Assembly (NCBI GenBank): GCA_938036925.1
Contig: CALHVU010000052.1
Location: 1-64,000 of the forward strand
Source: an uncultured Atopobium sp.
GTDB lineage: Bacteria > Actinomycetota > Coriobacteriia > Coriobacteriales > Atopobiaceae
Direction of reading: 5' to 3'
Length of the DNA: 64,000 nucleotides
Shown here: piece by piece, positions 24,400 through 33,626 of the stretch
How positions within the stretch are numbered: position 1 is the stretch's first letter
How the letters are laid out: each line of letters opens with the position of its first letter
Notes under the pieces: generated by a model
Seen by the model: the letters and a program-made list of their open reading frames with translations, nothing else
The model's database searches: none
Told to the model about the DNA's origin: nothing
Made by a program: the position numbers and the translations under genes

Positions 24400-25545
24400 A
24401 TGTCTGAACCAAAGCAGGTGAAAATTGTGCTGCTTACCGGCTATTTAGGCGCAGGTAAGACCACTATTTTGAACCACATTCTCTCTAACACTGAAGGTAT
24501 TCACGCAGCAGTTATCGTCAATGATATTGGCGAGATTAACGTTGATGCTGGTCTTATTAAAGACGGCGGCTACGCTAAAGAAGGCGACGTTATTCCTCTG
24601 ACCAACGGTTGCCTCTGCTGCACCCTTTCTAATGACTTGGCACTTCAGTTGGGTGATTTGGCCGATACCGAGGAGTTTGACTACATCATTATTGAGGCTT
24701 CGGGCATCTGCGAGCCAATCCCCATTACCTATAACATTTCTGCATTCTGCAATCAGAGCCAGCATGCAACTAATCACTCTCACCTCAACCTTGATAACAT
24801 CGTCGCAGTTGTTGACTGTGCTCGCATGTTTGAGGAGTTCCACAACGGCGCCGATCTTCTCGACCCAGATATTGAAGAGGATGACATCGAGAACCTGCTT
24901 ATTCAGCAGATTGAGTTCTGCTCTACGCTGGTACTCAACAAGACCGATCTGGTTACTCCAGAGCAGCTCCACGAGCTCAAGGCGCTTGTTCGTGGCCTGC
25001 AGAAAGACGCCGTTATTGTTGAGGCGGTCAACGGTGACATTCCAATGAGCGAGCTTATCAATACGGGCCGTTTTGACTTTGACAAAGCTTACGCCTCCGC
25101 TGCCTGGATGGATGCAATGGAGCATCCTGAGGAGCACGAGGACCCAGAGGTTTTGGAGTACGAGATTACTACCTTTGTGTATCGCCGCCGTCAGCCATTT
25201 GACCTGGACAAACTTAACCAGTTTGTGGCTAGCTGGCCAAAGAATATCATCCGCGTCAAGGGTAGCATCTGGATTTCGCAAGACCCCGAGATGAGCTACG
25301 TATTTGAGCAGGCTGGCAAGCAGGTCCAGTTCTACGAGAATGGCATGTTCTACGCATCGCTGCCAGAGGATGAGCGAGAAACCCTTCTTGACGAGAAACC
25401 CGAGCTACGCGCAGAATGGGATGATGAACTGGGCGATCGTCAAACTAAGCTGTGCTTCATTGGCCGTCATATGAACCATGAGGAAATTGAAGCCGGTCTG
25501 GATGCATGCCTTACTGAATATGCTCCTGACGAGTTTGACTACTAG
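24400..25545 (+). CDS. COG0523 GTPase, metallochaperone-like (CobW/ZNG1 family)
   Basis: 381 residues with GGAGCTCACT before the ATG. P-loop GYLGAGKTT (14-22), the zinc-binding GCLCC (70-74), switch EASGICEP and NKTDL for guanine binding are present. The C-terminal domain (about 245-380) is the usual CobW_C fold ending GRHMNHEEIEAGLDACL. No His-rich tail, but a NQSQHATNHSHL stretch near residues 124-135 could bind metal. COG0523 proteins hand Zn2+, Co2+ or Ni2+ to client enzymes. Flanked by terminators, so monocistronic. Confidence 0.9.
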   Translation: MSEPKQVKIVLLTGYLGAGKTTILNHILSNTEGIHAAVIVNDIGEINVDAGLIKDGGYAKEGDVIPLTNGCLCCTLSNDLALQLGDLADTEEFDYIIIEASGICEPIPITYNISAFCNQSQHATNHSHLNLDNIVAVVDCARMFEEFHNGADLLDPDIEEDDIENLLIQQIEFCSTLVLNKTDLVTPEQLHELKALVRGLQKDAVIVEAVNGDIPMSELINTGRFDFDKAYASAAWMDAMEHPEEHEDPEVLEYEITTFVYRRRQPFDLDKLNQFVASWPKNIIRVKGSIWISQDPEMSYVFEQAGKQVQFYENGMFYASLPEDERETLLDEKPELRAEWDDELGDRQTKLCFIGRHMNHEEIEAGLDACLTEYAPDEFDY

Positions 25546-25580
25546 CGTTTTCAGCGCCAAGAGCTCCGGCGCTTGAGACG

Positions 25581-25610
25581 AGGGACCCAGTTTATCCGGG
25601 TCCCTTTTTT
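25581..25610 (+). terminator. Terminator of the COG0523 gene
   Basis: AGGGACCC / GGGTCCCT with a 9-nt loop, followed by TTTTTT; 35 nt after the stop and 17 nt before the sirtuin start. Confidence 0.93.
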
Positions 25611-25626
25611 AGGTTAGAGGTGCCTA

Positions 25627-26478
25627 ATGACCAAGATTGAGCAGCTTAAAGACTGGATTCAGTCGTCAGATAACATTGTTTTCTTTGGTGGCGCAGGCGT
25701 GTCAACGGAAAGCGGTATTCCTGATTTTAGGGGTACTAACGGTCTGTATCGCCAGGGCGGCATCAAGGTAGAAAACATGACCATTGGCCTGGGCCAAGAC
25801 GGCTATGACATGGGAAAAGAAGCCTACGACCTGGGAAATGGAGTAACGGTTGACCCCGATAACGAGGAGTCTTTTGCCTACAGTAAGGCGCCAGATTTTA
25901 CGCTTGAAGAGATCTTCTCGCTCGATGTGTTTTTTGATTACCCCGCAGCGTATTACACGTATTTTAGAAACTCTCATCATTTGGGGGAGGCTCAGCCAAA
26001 CATTGCTCACAAGTGGCTGGCAGACTTGGAAGCTGCGGGAAAGTTGCGCGCGGTGGTGACGCAAAACATCGACGGACTGCATCAAGCTGCTGGTAGCAAG
26101 CGTGTGTTTGAGCTCCATGGCAACGAGACGCGTTTTTATTGTCCCGAGTGCGGCCACACCTACACGCTTGATCAGATTGAAGAGCAGTCGTCTGTGGTGC
26201 CGCTCTGTCAATGCGGCGCAGTTATTAGGCCTGATATCGTCTTTTACGGAGAGGGCCTTGATATGGACACGGTTTACGGCGCGCTGAATGCTATCTCACA
26301 AGCGGAGGTTCTTGTAGTTGCAGGAAGTTCGCTGGTAGTGCAGCCTGCCGCTGGTCTTCTCGACTACTACGAGGGCAACAAAATGGTCATTATCAACGAC
26401 CAACCTACGCCGTACGATGGTCGCGCCAATCTGGTGATCAGAGACAGAATAGGAGCCGTCATAGAACAGCTCCTGTAG
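25627..26478 (+). CDS. NAD-dependent protein deacylase, sirtuin
   Basis: 283 residues. Sir2 motifs: GAGVSTESGIPDFRG (23-37), TQNIDGLHQAAG, catalytic His in FELHGN, and a zinc site made of CPEC and, 20-odd residues on, CQC. NAD-pocket GSSLVVQPAAGL and the terminal INDQPTPYDG are present. An extended insert between residues 40 and 110 (VENMTIGLGQ to FTLEEIF) resembles the macrodomain-independent SirTM-like or Firmicute form with a longer helical module. It removes acyl groups from lysines using NAD+. GAGGTG lies upstream of the ATG. Confidence 0.92.
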   Translation: MTKIEQLKDWIQSSDNIVFFGGAGVSTESGIPDFRGTNGLYRQGGIKVENMTIGLGQDGYDMGKEAYDLGNGVTVDPDNEESFAYSKAPDFTLEEIFSLDVFFDYPAAYYTYFRNSHHLGEAQPNIAHKWLADLEAAGKLRAVVTQNIDGLHQAAGSKRVFELHGNETRFYCPECGHTYTLDQIEEQSSVVPLCQCGAVIRPDIVFYGEGLDMDTVYGALNAISQAEVLVVAGSSLVVQPAAGLLDYYEGNKMVIINDQPTPYDGRANLVIRDRIGAVIEQLL

Positions 26479-26481
26479 AAA

Positions 26482-26512
26482 AACGCCTACCCGCGAAAGT
26501 GCAGGTAGGCGT
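26482..26512 (+). terminator. Terminator of the sirtuin gene
   Basis: AACGCCTACC / GGTAGGCGTT, 10-bp perfect stem, directly after the stop; T-run weak (TTATCATTT). Confidence 0.8.
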
Positions 26513-26525
26513 TATCATTTCAATC

Positions 26526-26613
26526 AATGGCGAGAAATCCGACGCGCGAGAAACCCGACGAGCGAGAAAGTTGCGCAGTGGAAGCTCGCATAAGGCGCGA
26601 CGCGCGAGAAACC
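26526..26613. repeat. Cluster of GCGAGAAA motifs
   Basis: Four copies of GCGAGAAA(N)CC-like sequence in 90 bp (about 26528, 26545, 26561, 26606), joined by CGACG(C/A)G linkers as a degenerate tandem array. Lies between convergent genes. Confidence 0.75.
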
Positions 26614-26617
26614 CGTG

Positions 26618-28285
26618 TTAGTTGGCGTTTTCCTCGGCGAGCGTCTGAAGCGTTGCCATGAGAGATGGAACAACCTGCTTCTTACGACTGACAACACCTG
26701 GAAGAACAGCAATGTTGCCGTCAACCTTTACGTTAAAGGCGCGCTCGATGACGTTGGCAGCATTTGCGCCGTAGAAGAGCATCTCGGTGACCTGGCTCTT
26801 AACGTCGGTGAACATGTAGAAGACCATTGGAAGCTCTTCGGACTTAGCAGCAGTCTCCAAGAATGGTCCAACAAGTTCCTCTGCAGCTTTGCGGCTGGAC
26901 TCGGTCATGAAGGAGCCCTGGCCAACGCCAAACTTTACGCCGCCACGGCTGAATACCTTGTAGTCACCGTGGAAGACTTCTTCTGCAGTACGACCAGTGA
27001 GGTCTGCGCCAGCGTCAAACATTTGCTCAGAGTAAGCGTCAATGTCTTCTCCGCAAATCTCTGCAAGCTTCTTACCAGCAACAATATCGCGCTCGGTGCA
27101 GGTAGGGGAGCGGAATGCAAGGGTGTCGGAAAGAATTGCAGAGAGCATAAGGCCAGCAATATTCTTTGGAATATCAATGCCGTACTCGTGGTAAAGGCCA
27201 TAGATGATGGTGCAGGTGCAGCCAACAGGGACGTTTCTAAAGGTAATTGGGTTGGAAGTCTCAATGGAGCCGATGCGGTGGTGATCAACAATCTCCATGA
27301 TCTCTGCTTGCTCAAGACCATCAACTGCCTGAGTGCGCTCGTTGTGGTCAACAAGAATGACATGCTTCTTGCGAGGGTTCAAAAGACCAGGGCCGCTAAT
27401 AAGACCAGCAAAAGTACCGTTCTCGTTAATAACAGGGAAGAAGCGGTGCCTTGAGTTGGTCATTTCCTTACGAGCATCATCAATTGCGGTGTTGACGCTG
27501 AACTTAAGGATGTCGTCAGTGAGCATCTTCTCACGTACAGGCATAGACATGATAAGCAGGCGAGCTACCTCAAAGGTATCGCGTGGAGTGCTGATAATAG
27601 CGCAATCACGCTTTTTAGCCAGGTCAATGACGTCCTGAGCAATTGGAGCATCGCAAGAGACAATAAGGCAAGAAGCACCGTGCTCAACTGCGATAGTCTG
27701 GTTCTCATGGTTGCCAGCAACAACAATGATATCGCCAGCGTCAACAATCTCTGAAAGAGCGGAAGCGCTGGTACCAACACGAATATTGCCCTGCTTAACA
27801 ACGCCCTGAGGATCACCAAGAACCATGGTGCCACCAAGCGTAGAAACGATATTTGCATAGCTTGTCTTAGCCTTAGAGAGCAGGTTTGGCTCGGAAAGGC
27901 TCATGTTTGCATTTGCAATATCTTTAACGGCAATCAGACCGGTAAGCTCTTCTTCCTCATCAGTAACGCAGAGTGTATCAAGCTTAACGTCTTGCATAAG
28001 CTGCCAAGCAGCATAAAGACTCATTCCAGCATCAACTTTTGGCTGAGTCTGAATCTCTGCATCTTTGATCTGAGGAGTAACGGTAGTAATAAGCTGAGGC
28101 TCTTCAAAGCCAAAGTGATTTAAAACAAACGCAGTCTCACGGTTGAGTGAGCCAGCGCGACGAGCTTCATAGATAGGGTTATCAATCTGATTTTTGAGAT
28201 ACGCATAAGAAATTGCAGCACAAATGCTGTCTGTATCTGGGTTCAAATGGCCAATGATATTTACTTTACGAATTGCTTCTGCCAT
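26618..28285 (-). CDS. ppaC: Family II Mn-dependent inorganic pyrophosphatase with CBS-DRTGG insert
   Basis: 555 residues, AGGGAGG upstream. The DHH half shows GHLNPDTDSICAA at the N-terminus, VDHNE and VDHHR near residues 315-340; DHHA2 motifs follow, ending SRKKQVVPSL. Between residues about 70 and 300 two CBS motifs flank a DRTGG-like domain, as in nucleotide-regulated pyrophosphatases of Clostridium and relatives (adenylate or diadenosine control). It hydrolyses PPi in the cytoplasm. Upstream 28286-28524 holds promoters of this and the divergent gene. Confidence 0.93.
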   Translation of the reverse strand: MAEAIRKVNIIGHLNPDTDSICAAISYAYLKNQIDNPIYEARRAGSLNRETAFVLNHFGFEEPQLITTVTPQIKDAEIQTQPKVDAGMSLYAAWQLMQDVKLDTLCVTDEEEELTGLIAVKDIANANMSLSEPNLLSKAKTSYANIVSTLGGTMVLGDPQGVVKQGNIRVGTSASALSEIVDAGDIIVVAGNHENQTIAVEHGASCLIVSCDAPIAQDVIDLAKKRDCAIISTPRDTFEVARLLIMSMPVREKMLTDDILKFSVNTAIDDARKEMTNSRHRFFPVINENGTFAGLISGPGLLNPRKKHVILVDHNERTQAVDGLEQAEIMEIVDHHRIGSIETSNPITFRNVPVGCTCTIIYGLYHEYGIDIPKNIAGLMLSAILSDTLAFRSPTCTERDIVAGKKLAEICGEDIDAYSEQMFDAGADLTGRTAEEVFHGDYKVFSRGGVKFGVGQGSFMTESSRKAAEELVGPFLETAAKSEELPMVFYMFTDVKSQVTEMLFYGANAANVIERAFNVKVDGNIAVLPGVVSRKKQVVPSLMATLQTLAEENAN

Positions 28286-28536
28286 CTTCGCCTCCCTGAT
28301 AATGTCGATGATGTAACTTTCTAATTAGAACACACTTTAGTAAGCACATTTTGTTTCTTTTCTAATACCACCTTGTAGTGTACCCCTCTCTCTTTTTACT
28401 TAGAACAGAAAATCGCAGAAAAACAGCGGGCGTACCTGTGAATCTGGTAAATGTGTATAGGACAAATGACAATTCAAAAGTTGAAGGAAATTAGTACAAT
28501 GAAATAGTTAACAAATCGATTGAATTGGAATACCTA

Positions 28537-29343
28537 GTGAGTTCTCCTACGCGTTTTTCTGCTAAAAAAAGAAACGCTCGTCATATGGTTAAAGCAGCGC
28601 ACGTCCCTGAGCCTTCATCTGAGGCAAGGGAAGTTGCACCTGTAGAAGCACCTCAGGCTCCCGTAGAGAAGGCTGATACTACGGCAAGTCCAGTGGCCTC
28701 TCTGCAGACTGCATCTGAGCAGCTTTCGTCTGCTTTTACGTCGTTTGTGCAGCGTAAGCCTGCAGAAGTGTCTGCTGCACAGCCTGCAGAAAAGTCCGCT
28801 ACACAGCCCGCAGAAAAACCTGCAGAAAATATGCGGTCTAAAGTTGAGCCAGAAAAAGAGAAGCGTCAGAAAACGCCTCTATCTGCCCGCAAAAGCATTC
28901 GTGTGGAGAAGCGTCCTCGCAATCAAGCAGATCCAGAACCAGAGCAGCGTCATTCTCGCCCGGTGAGTGCGGGCAGAAGAAAGCTCGAGCTGGTAAGCGT
29001 TGTTGCAATTTTGGTGCTTGCGGTGCTCTCGATTGTTCTGGTTAACCGACCAAGTCAAAAAACGCTGGTATTCGGCGACAATCAGGTGACGTATACCGGC
29101 ACTACCATTCAGGGAAAGATGAATGGTCAAGGCAAAATGACCTTTGAAAATGGCGATACCTACGAGGGAGAATTTGTTGATGGGTATTTCCAGGGTATGG
29201 GAACGTATACTTCAAAAGATGGCTGGACGTACGAAGGTCAGTTTGTAAAAGGCCAGGCAGACGGACAGGGAAAGCTCACTACGCAAGACAACATTGTGTA
29301 TGAAGGAACTTTTAAGCAAGGGATTTATCAAAGTGCGAATTAA
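28537..29343 (+). CDS. Membrane-anchored MORN-repeat protein
   Basis: About 268 residues; GTG 28537 is preferred, TTG 28525 is the alternative, and both have weak ribosome binding sites. The first 150 residues are disordered with tandem (A)AQPAEK(S/P) repeats and basic clusters. A single membrane helix lies at about 153-172. The outside part holds three MORN units (GKMNGQGKMTFENGDTYEGEF, GYFQGMGTYTSKDGWTYEGQF, GQADGQGKLTTQDNIVYEGTF). MORN sheets bind lipids or proteins. The stop overlaps the next gene start, coupling it to the OatA-like enzyme, so a cell-wall role is likely. Confidence 0.75.
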   Translation: MSSPTRFSAKKRNARHMVKAAHVPEPSSEAREVAPVEAPQAPVEKADTTASPVASLQTASEQLSSAFTSFVQRKPAEVSAAQPAEKSATQPAEKPAENMRSKVEPEKEKRQKTPLSARKSIRVEKRPRNQADPEPEQRHSRPVSAGRRKLELVSVVAILVLAVLSIVLVNRPSQKTLVFGDNQVTYTGTTIQGKMNGQGKMTFENGDTYEGEFVDGYFQGMGTYTSKDGWTYEGQFVKGQADGQGKLTTQDNIVYEGTFKQGIYQSAN

Positions 29344-31144
29344 ATGGTTTTCGCTTGTACGTATAACAGGACTCGTTTTAGTCCTCATATATCACTTTTT
29401 TAAGGATGCGCTTCCAGGCGGCTTTATTGGTGTCGACGTATTCTTTACGTTCTCGGGCTATCTCATCACGGCTCTTTTGATTGACGAGTTTGCTCGCTTT
29501 AGATCCATCGACGTCATTGGATTCCTGCGCAGGCGTTTCTACAGAATTGTGCCGCCGCTTGTGTTTATGGTGCTTGTGTGCACGCCGTTTCTTCTGCTTG
29601 TGCGTACCGAGTTCATTTCCGGTATTAAGTATCAGATTGCCGCAGCTCTTGGCTTTGTGACTAACTACTTTGAGATAGTTCTGGGCAACAGCTATGAGAA
29701 TCAATTTGCTCCTCACGTGTATCTGCACACCTGGAGTCTTGCCGTTGAAATGCACTTTTATGTGCTCTGGGGTTTGTGCGCCTGGCTGCTTGCTTGCATG
29801 AGCAAAACAATTAGAAGCTATAAGGTAAAGATTGCTGGAGCTTCCCTGGTGCTATTGGTTGTTACTTACTTGGCGATGGCCACCGGCGCCCAAAACTCCA
29901 CGAATCTTTCTATCCAGTATTTCTCGACGCAAACGCACGTGTTCCCCTTCTTTATCGGTGCGCTTTTATCGTGTGTTGCAGGAATTGCCCAGACAGGCGA
30001 GCTCTTTGACCAGCTTGAGCAGAAGCTTTCTACTCAGCTAACGCTTGTGGGCCTTGTGGCAAGTTGCGGCGTTCTTGTCTTTCTGAGCGTCTTCATGCAC
30101 TTCGAGGACCTCTTTACGTACACCTTTGGTTTCCTTTTTGCCTCGCTCGCAGCAGCCGCAATGATTTTCTTTGCTCGCATGTTGCATCAAAAAACCGAGG
30201 GTATCAACGAGCCTGGCATCGTTTCTTTTGTGGCAGATACCAGCTACGGCGTGTATCTGTTCCACTGGCCTTTGTACATTATTTTTGCCGAGAAGGTCGA
30301 TCCAGTCCTGGCTGCACTTCTAACCCTGGTGCTTTCGTTTGTATTTGCAAGTTGCTCGTTCTATGTGCTTGAGCCAGCGTTGGCAGGGAAGTCTCCAGAG
30401 ATCTTCTCGCGCATCAAGCTTGATGGTAAGAAGGTTTTGCGAGGTACCGGCCTTGCGCTTATTCCTTTTGCTGCGGCCGTTGCCTTTATTGCGCTAACCG
30501 CTCCACAGCTTAGCGATTTCCAGAACGATCTGCTGCTCAACGCTTCGTTACAGGAGCAGAGCACCATGACCATGACTCGCAAGCATGCGGATACCTCGCA
30601 GGCAAGCAACTACAACGTTGTTGAGGGAGTCACCTACATTGGCGATTCTGTTTCGCTGCGTGCTCGTTCTTACCTGCAGGATGCGCTGCCCGATGCTCAA
30701 ATTGACGCTTCTGTTAGTAGAAACGTGGCGATGGGCGTAGATTTGCTGCAGTCTGCAATCGACAACAACACCCTCTACCAGGACGTTGTTGTTGCCCTGG
30801 GTACCAACCCTGTTGGCGGCTCCGATGCGGTTGATAAGATTGTGGACATGCTGCCGCGTGGACATCGTCTGATTTTTGTCACTCCGTATGACGGTAGAAA
30901 CTCCGATCCAAATGCTGGTGCAAATGCCATCCGTGCTCATGAGCTTGAGCTCGCTCAACAGTACGACTTCATTACCATTGCGGATTGGGCACAGATTGCT
31001 CAGGATAATCCTGACATTTGGGCAGGTACTGACTACGTTCACTTTGGCTCAGATTCAGATTCCATTAATCGAGGCGGTACCCTCTACGCGCAGATGGTTA
31101 AAGACGCCGTAGATAAAGCAAATCAGGGCCACGTAAAACCGTAA
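29333..31144 (+). CDS. OatA-like peptidoglycan or glycan O-acetyltransferase
   Basis: 603 residues from GTG 29333, which overlaps the MORN gene stop by 11 nt. N-terminal acyltransferase-3 domain, about 10-11 membrane helices, begins with LVRITGLVLVLIYHFFKDALPGGFIGVDVFFTFSGYLIT, the usual His and R/E motifs, and SLAVEMHFY. From about residue 445 an SGNH domain follows: YIGDSVSLRA (Ser block), ALGTNPVGG (Asn block) and DYVHFG (Asp-His). This domain order matches OatA, which acetylates wall glycans and gives lysozyme resistance. Substrate is inferred. Confidence 0.88.
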   Translation: MRIKWFSLVRITGLVLVLIYHFFKDALPGGFIGVDVFFTFSGYLITALLIDEFARFRSIDVIGFLRRRFYRIVPPLVFMVLVCTPFLLLVRTEFISGIKYQIAAALGFVTNYFEIVLGNSYENQFAPHVYLHTWSLAVEMHFYVLWGLCAWLLACMSKTIRSYKVKIAGASLVLLVVTYLAMATGAQNSTNLSIQYFSTQTHVFPFFIGALLSCVAGIAQTGELFDQLEQKLSTQLTLVGLVASCGVLVFLSVFMHFEDLFTYTFGFLFASLAAAAMIFFARMLHQKTEGINEPGIVSFVADTSYGVYLFHWPLYIIFAEKVDPVLAALLTLVLSFVFASCSFYVLEPALAGKSPEIFSRIKLDGKKVLRGTGLALIPFAAAVAFIALTAPQLSDFQNDLLLNASLQEQSTMTMTRKHADTSQASNYNVVEGVTYIGDSVSLRARSYLQDALPDAQIDASVSRNVAMGVDLLQSAIDNNTLYQDVVVALGTNPVGGSDAVDKIVDMLPRGHRLIFVTPYDGRNSDPNAGANAIRAHELELAQQYDFITIADWAQIAQDNPDIWAGTDYVHFGSDSDSINRGGTLYAQMVKDAVDKANQGHVKP

Positions 31145-31448
31145 GCTCACTTAAACCACAAAAGGCCACGTCAACCAAAATAACCTACGTTAGTCCACAA
31201 TTTTGTTGCCATTCTCCCTACTCGTTCGTAACGACGCGGTTGAATGGCAATTTACAGTGCGATTGTGCTATATATCTTGGAGATTTGGTGTCCCTTGCGA
31301 CAAACCATCCGAAGACGGCAATCTAACGCGAGCCATGATCGCAATTAATGGGTCAATTCATTATTATGTATAAATAAGGACAAATATTCGTAATGATGAA
31401 TAGCTATATATAAATAGTTTAACTACCTCTATTTTCGAGCCTCTAGCT
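31145..31448. other. Gene-free AT-rich intergenic stretch
   Basis: No coding frame with a start signal. A GGCCACGT...AACC pair repeats about 40 bp apart around the oatA stop (31127 and 31167). Otherwise nothing recognisable. Confidence 0.5.
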
Positions 31449-31577
31449 ACACACCTATGTCGGATAATCTGCTAAATGTGAAGCAAAAAACACACCTAAG
31501 TCAAATAATCTGCAAGATATAGAGGTTTTGAGTACAATGTATACGCCTTTTGAGCAGATTATCTGACATAGGTGTGT
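31449..31577. repeat. Direct-direct-inverted element (type C)
   Basis: ACACACCTATGTCGGATAAT at 31449 and ACACACCTAAGTCAAATAAT at 31490, both continuing CTGC, are direct copies. At 31554-31577 the exact inverse follows (GCAGATTATCTGACATAGGT and on). The 40-nt segment between includes AATGTATACG. The element at 41752-41883 is homologous over the full length. Confidence 0.8.
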
Positions 31578-31580
31578 TCT

Positions 31581-31672
31581 CGCGTTCCACGTCGCACCCT
31601 CGCGCTCCACGTCGCACCCTCGCGCACCGCATCGAACCCTCGCGCACCGCAACGTGACCTCGCGTTTTGCAG
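31581..31672. repeat. 20-bp degenerate tandem array
   Basis: Four 20-bp units and one partial, each starting CGCG(T/C)(T/A)CC and ending CCT (31581, 31601, 31621, 31641, 31661). Immediately follows the type C element. No coding signal. Confidence 0.85.
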
Positions 31673-31773
31673 GCATATCCTCTTTCCAGCTTCTCTACTG
31701 TGGAGTCCCCGCGATATTTCATTAGAATGGACTATGTGAATATTTCATCTGACAGCCCCTTAAGGAGGAGCAC

Positions 31774-33453
31774 ATGGCAGAGTTTGTCTATCAGATGTAC
31801 AAAGCCCGCAAAGCTGTCGGCGAGAAGGTCATCCTTGATGACGTCACCGTCGGCGTGTACCCTGGCGCAAAAATCGGTGTCGTGGGTCCAAATGGAATGG
31901 GAAAGTCCACACTGCTCAAGGTTATTGCCGGCATAGAGGACGTCTCTAACGGCGAGGCAAAGCTTACCCCAGGTTACACCGTTGGCCTGCTCCAGCAGGA
32001 GCCGCCGCTGGATAAGACCAAAACGGTCAAGGAGAACATTGAGCTTGCCTTCGGTGACCTGCTTGCCAAGATTGCGCGCTTCAACGAGATTGGCGTTGAG
32101 ATGGGCAATCCTGACGCCGATTTTGACGCGCTCATGGCAGAGATGGGCCAGCTCCAGACCGAGATCGACGCAGCTAACGGCTGGGACCTGGACAGCCAGC
32201 TCTCTCAGGCAATGGATGCGCTCCAGTGCCCTGATCCAGACTCTCCCGTCACCCACCTTTCGGGTGGCGAGAAACGCCGTGTAGCCCTATGTCGTCTGCT
32301 TCTCGAGGCACCTGACTTGCTGCTTCTTGACGAGCCCACCAACCACCTTGACGCTGAGTCGGTGCTCTGGCTTGAGAAGTTCCTGCATGATTACCCCGGC
32401 GCCGTCATGGCTGTCACGCACGATCGCTACTTCCTCGACGACGTCGCCGAGTGGATCTGCGAGGTTGATCGCGGACAGCTTTATCCTTATGAGGGCAACT
32501 ACTCAACTTACCTGGAGAACAAGGCAGCTCGCCTTGAGGCTCAGAACCAGCAGGACGCTAAGCGCGCAAAGAAAATGCGCGCTGAGCTGGAGTGGGTTCG
32601 TTCGTCTCCTAAGGCTCGCCAGGCAAAGAACCGCGCGCGTCTTGATCGCTATGAGCAGATGGAAGCAGAGGCTCGTGCGTCCAAGAAACTCGACTTCACC
32701 GAGATCCAGATTCCTGTGGGTCCGCGCCTGGGCCAGAAGGTTCTGGAGGCCGATCACATCCATAAGGCCTTTGGAGACCGCGTTCTTATCGACGACCTCT
32801 CGTTTAGCCTGCCAAGAAACGGCATTGTTGGCGTGATTGGCCCTAACGGTGTTGGTAAATCTACGCTGTTCAAGGCCATTGTTGGCCAGGAGGAGCTCAC
32901 TTCCGGCACGCTTGAGATTGGCGAGACGGTTCAAATTTCTTACGTTGACCAGCTCAGGCAGGGAATCGATCCAGATAAGACTATCTGGGAGGTTGTCTCC
33001 GACGGAAACGACTTCATCAAGGTGGGGGACACGGAGATTCCAAGCCGCGCCTATGTGGCTAGCTTCGGCTTCAAAGGACCTGATCAGCAGAAACGCGCTG
33101 GTGTCCTTTCTGGTGGCGAGAGGAACCGTCTAAACCTTGCCCTTACGCTTAAGCAGGGTGGAAACCTCCTGCTTCTGGACGAGCCTACCAACGACCTCGA
33201 TATTGAGACGCTGGAAAGCCTTGAGGATGCACTTGAGCGCTTCCCAGGATGCTCGGTGGTAACCAGCCATGACCGCTGGTTCTTGGACCGCATTGCTACG
33301 CATATCCTTGCGTGGGAGGGCGACGACGAGAACCCAGGTAAGTGGTTCTGGTTTGAGGGTAACTTTGAGGCTTACCAGGCCAATCGTATCGAAAGACTTG
33401 GCCAGGAGGCTGCTCGTCCTCATCGTATCCATCGCAAACTTACGCGCGATTAA
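31774..33453 (+). CDS. ettA: Energy-dependent translational throttle protein EttA
   Basis: 559 residues, AAGGAGGAG upstream. ABC-F protein with two nucleotide-binding domains and no membrane part: first Walker A GPNGMGKST, signature LSGGEKRR, LLLDEPTNHLDAES; second GPNGVGKST, LSGGERNR, LLLDEPTNDLDIET. The MAEFVYQMYKARKAVGEK start and the P-site linker (about 245-310, basic and helical) are typical of EttA, which gates the first peptide bond on ribosomes according to ATP/ADP. Length equals the family norm. Confidence 0.96.
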   Translation: MAEFVYQMYKARKAVGEKVILDDVTVGVYPGAKIGVVGPNGMGKSTLLKVIAGIEDVSNGEAKLTPGYTVGLLQQEPPLDKTKTVKENIELAFGDLLAKIARFNEIGVEMGNPDADFDALMAEMGQLQTEIDAANGWDLDSQLSQAMDALQCPDPDSPVTHLSGGEKRRVALCRLLLEAPDLLLLDEPTNHLDAESVLWLEKFLHDYPGAVMAVTHDRYFLDDVAEWICEVDRGQLYPYEGNYSTYLENKAARLEAQNQQDAKRAKKMRAELEWVRSSPKARQAKNRARLDRYEQMEAEARASKKLDFTEIQIPVGPRLGQKVLEADHIHKAFGDRVLIDDLSFSLPRNGIVGVIGPNGVGKSTLFKAIVGQEELTSGTLEIGETVQISYVDQLRQGIDPDKTIWEVVSDGNDFIKVGDTEIPSRAYVASFGFKGPDQQKRAGVLSGGERNRLNLALTLKQGGNLLLLDEPTNDLDIETLESLEDALERFPGCSVVTSHDRWFLDRIATHILAWEGDDENPGKWFWFEGNFEAYQANRIERLGQEAARPHRIHRKLTRD

Positions 33454-33490
33454 CGCATAGGTGACGAAAGAGCAGCGTACACAAACAGAA

Positions 33491-33515
33491 GATAAAAATA
33501 GTAACTATTTTTATC
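33491..33515. promoter_or_regulatory. 25-bp palindrome upstream of ferritin
   Basis: GATAAAAATAGT-A-ACTATTTTTATC, perfectly symmetrical. It is AT-rich and not followed by a T-run, so an operator for an iron or redox regulator is more likely than a terminator for ettA. The regulator is unknown. Confidence 0.5.
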
Positions 33516-33563
33516 GTTAAGATTTTGTGCAGACTGTTTAAGAGACTAACAACTGGGTATCAA

Positions 33564-33595
33564 AAATGAGAAGCCAAAGAGCTTCTCATTTTTTA
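33564..33595 (+). terminator. Terminator-like hairpin in the ferritin leader
   Basis: AAATGAGAAGC / GCTTCTCATTT with a 6-nt loop and six T. It ends about 30 nt before the ferritin start, too close for a full promoter in between, so ferritin mRNA must pass through it. It may be an attenuator as well as the ettA terminator. Confidence 0.75.
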
Positions 33596-33626
33596 TGAGA
33601 AAAAAGTTATGAGGAAAGAGAAGAAC

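Noticed and set aside
24445..25281. 278-codon frame antisense to the COG0523 gene
   Set aside because: Same kind of shadow; no ribosome binding site, no domain.
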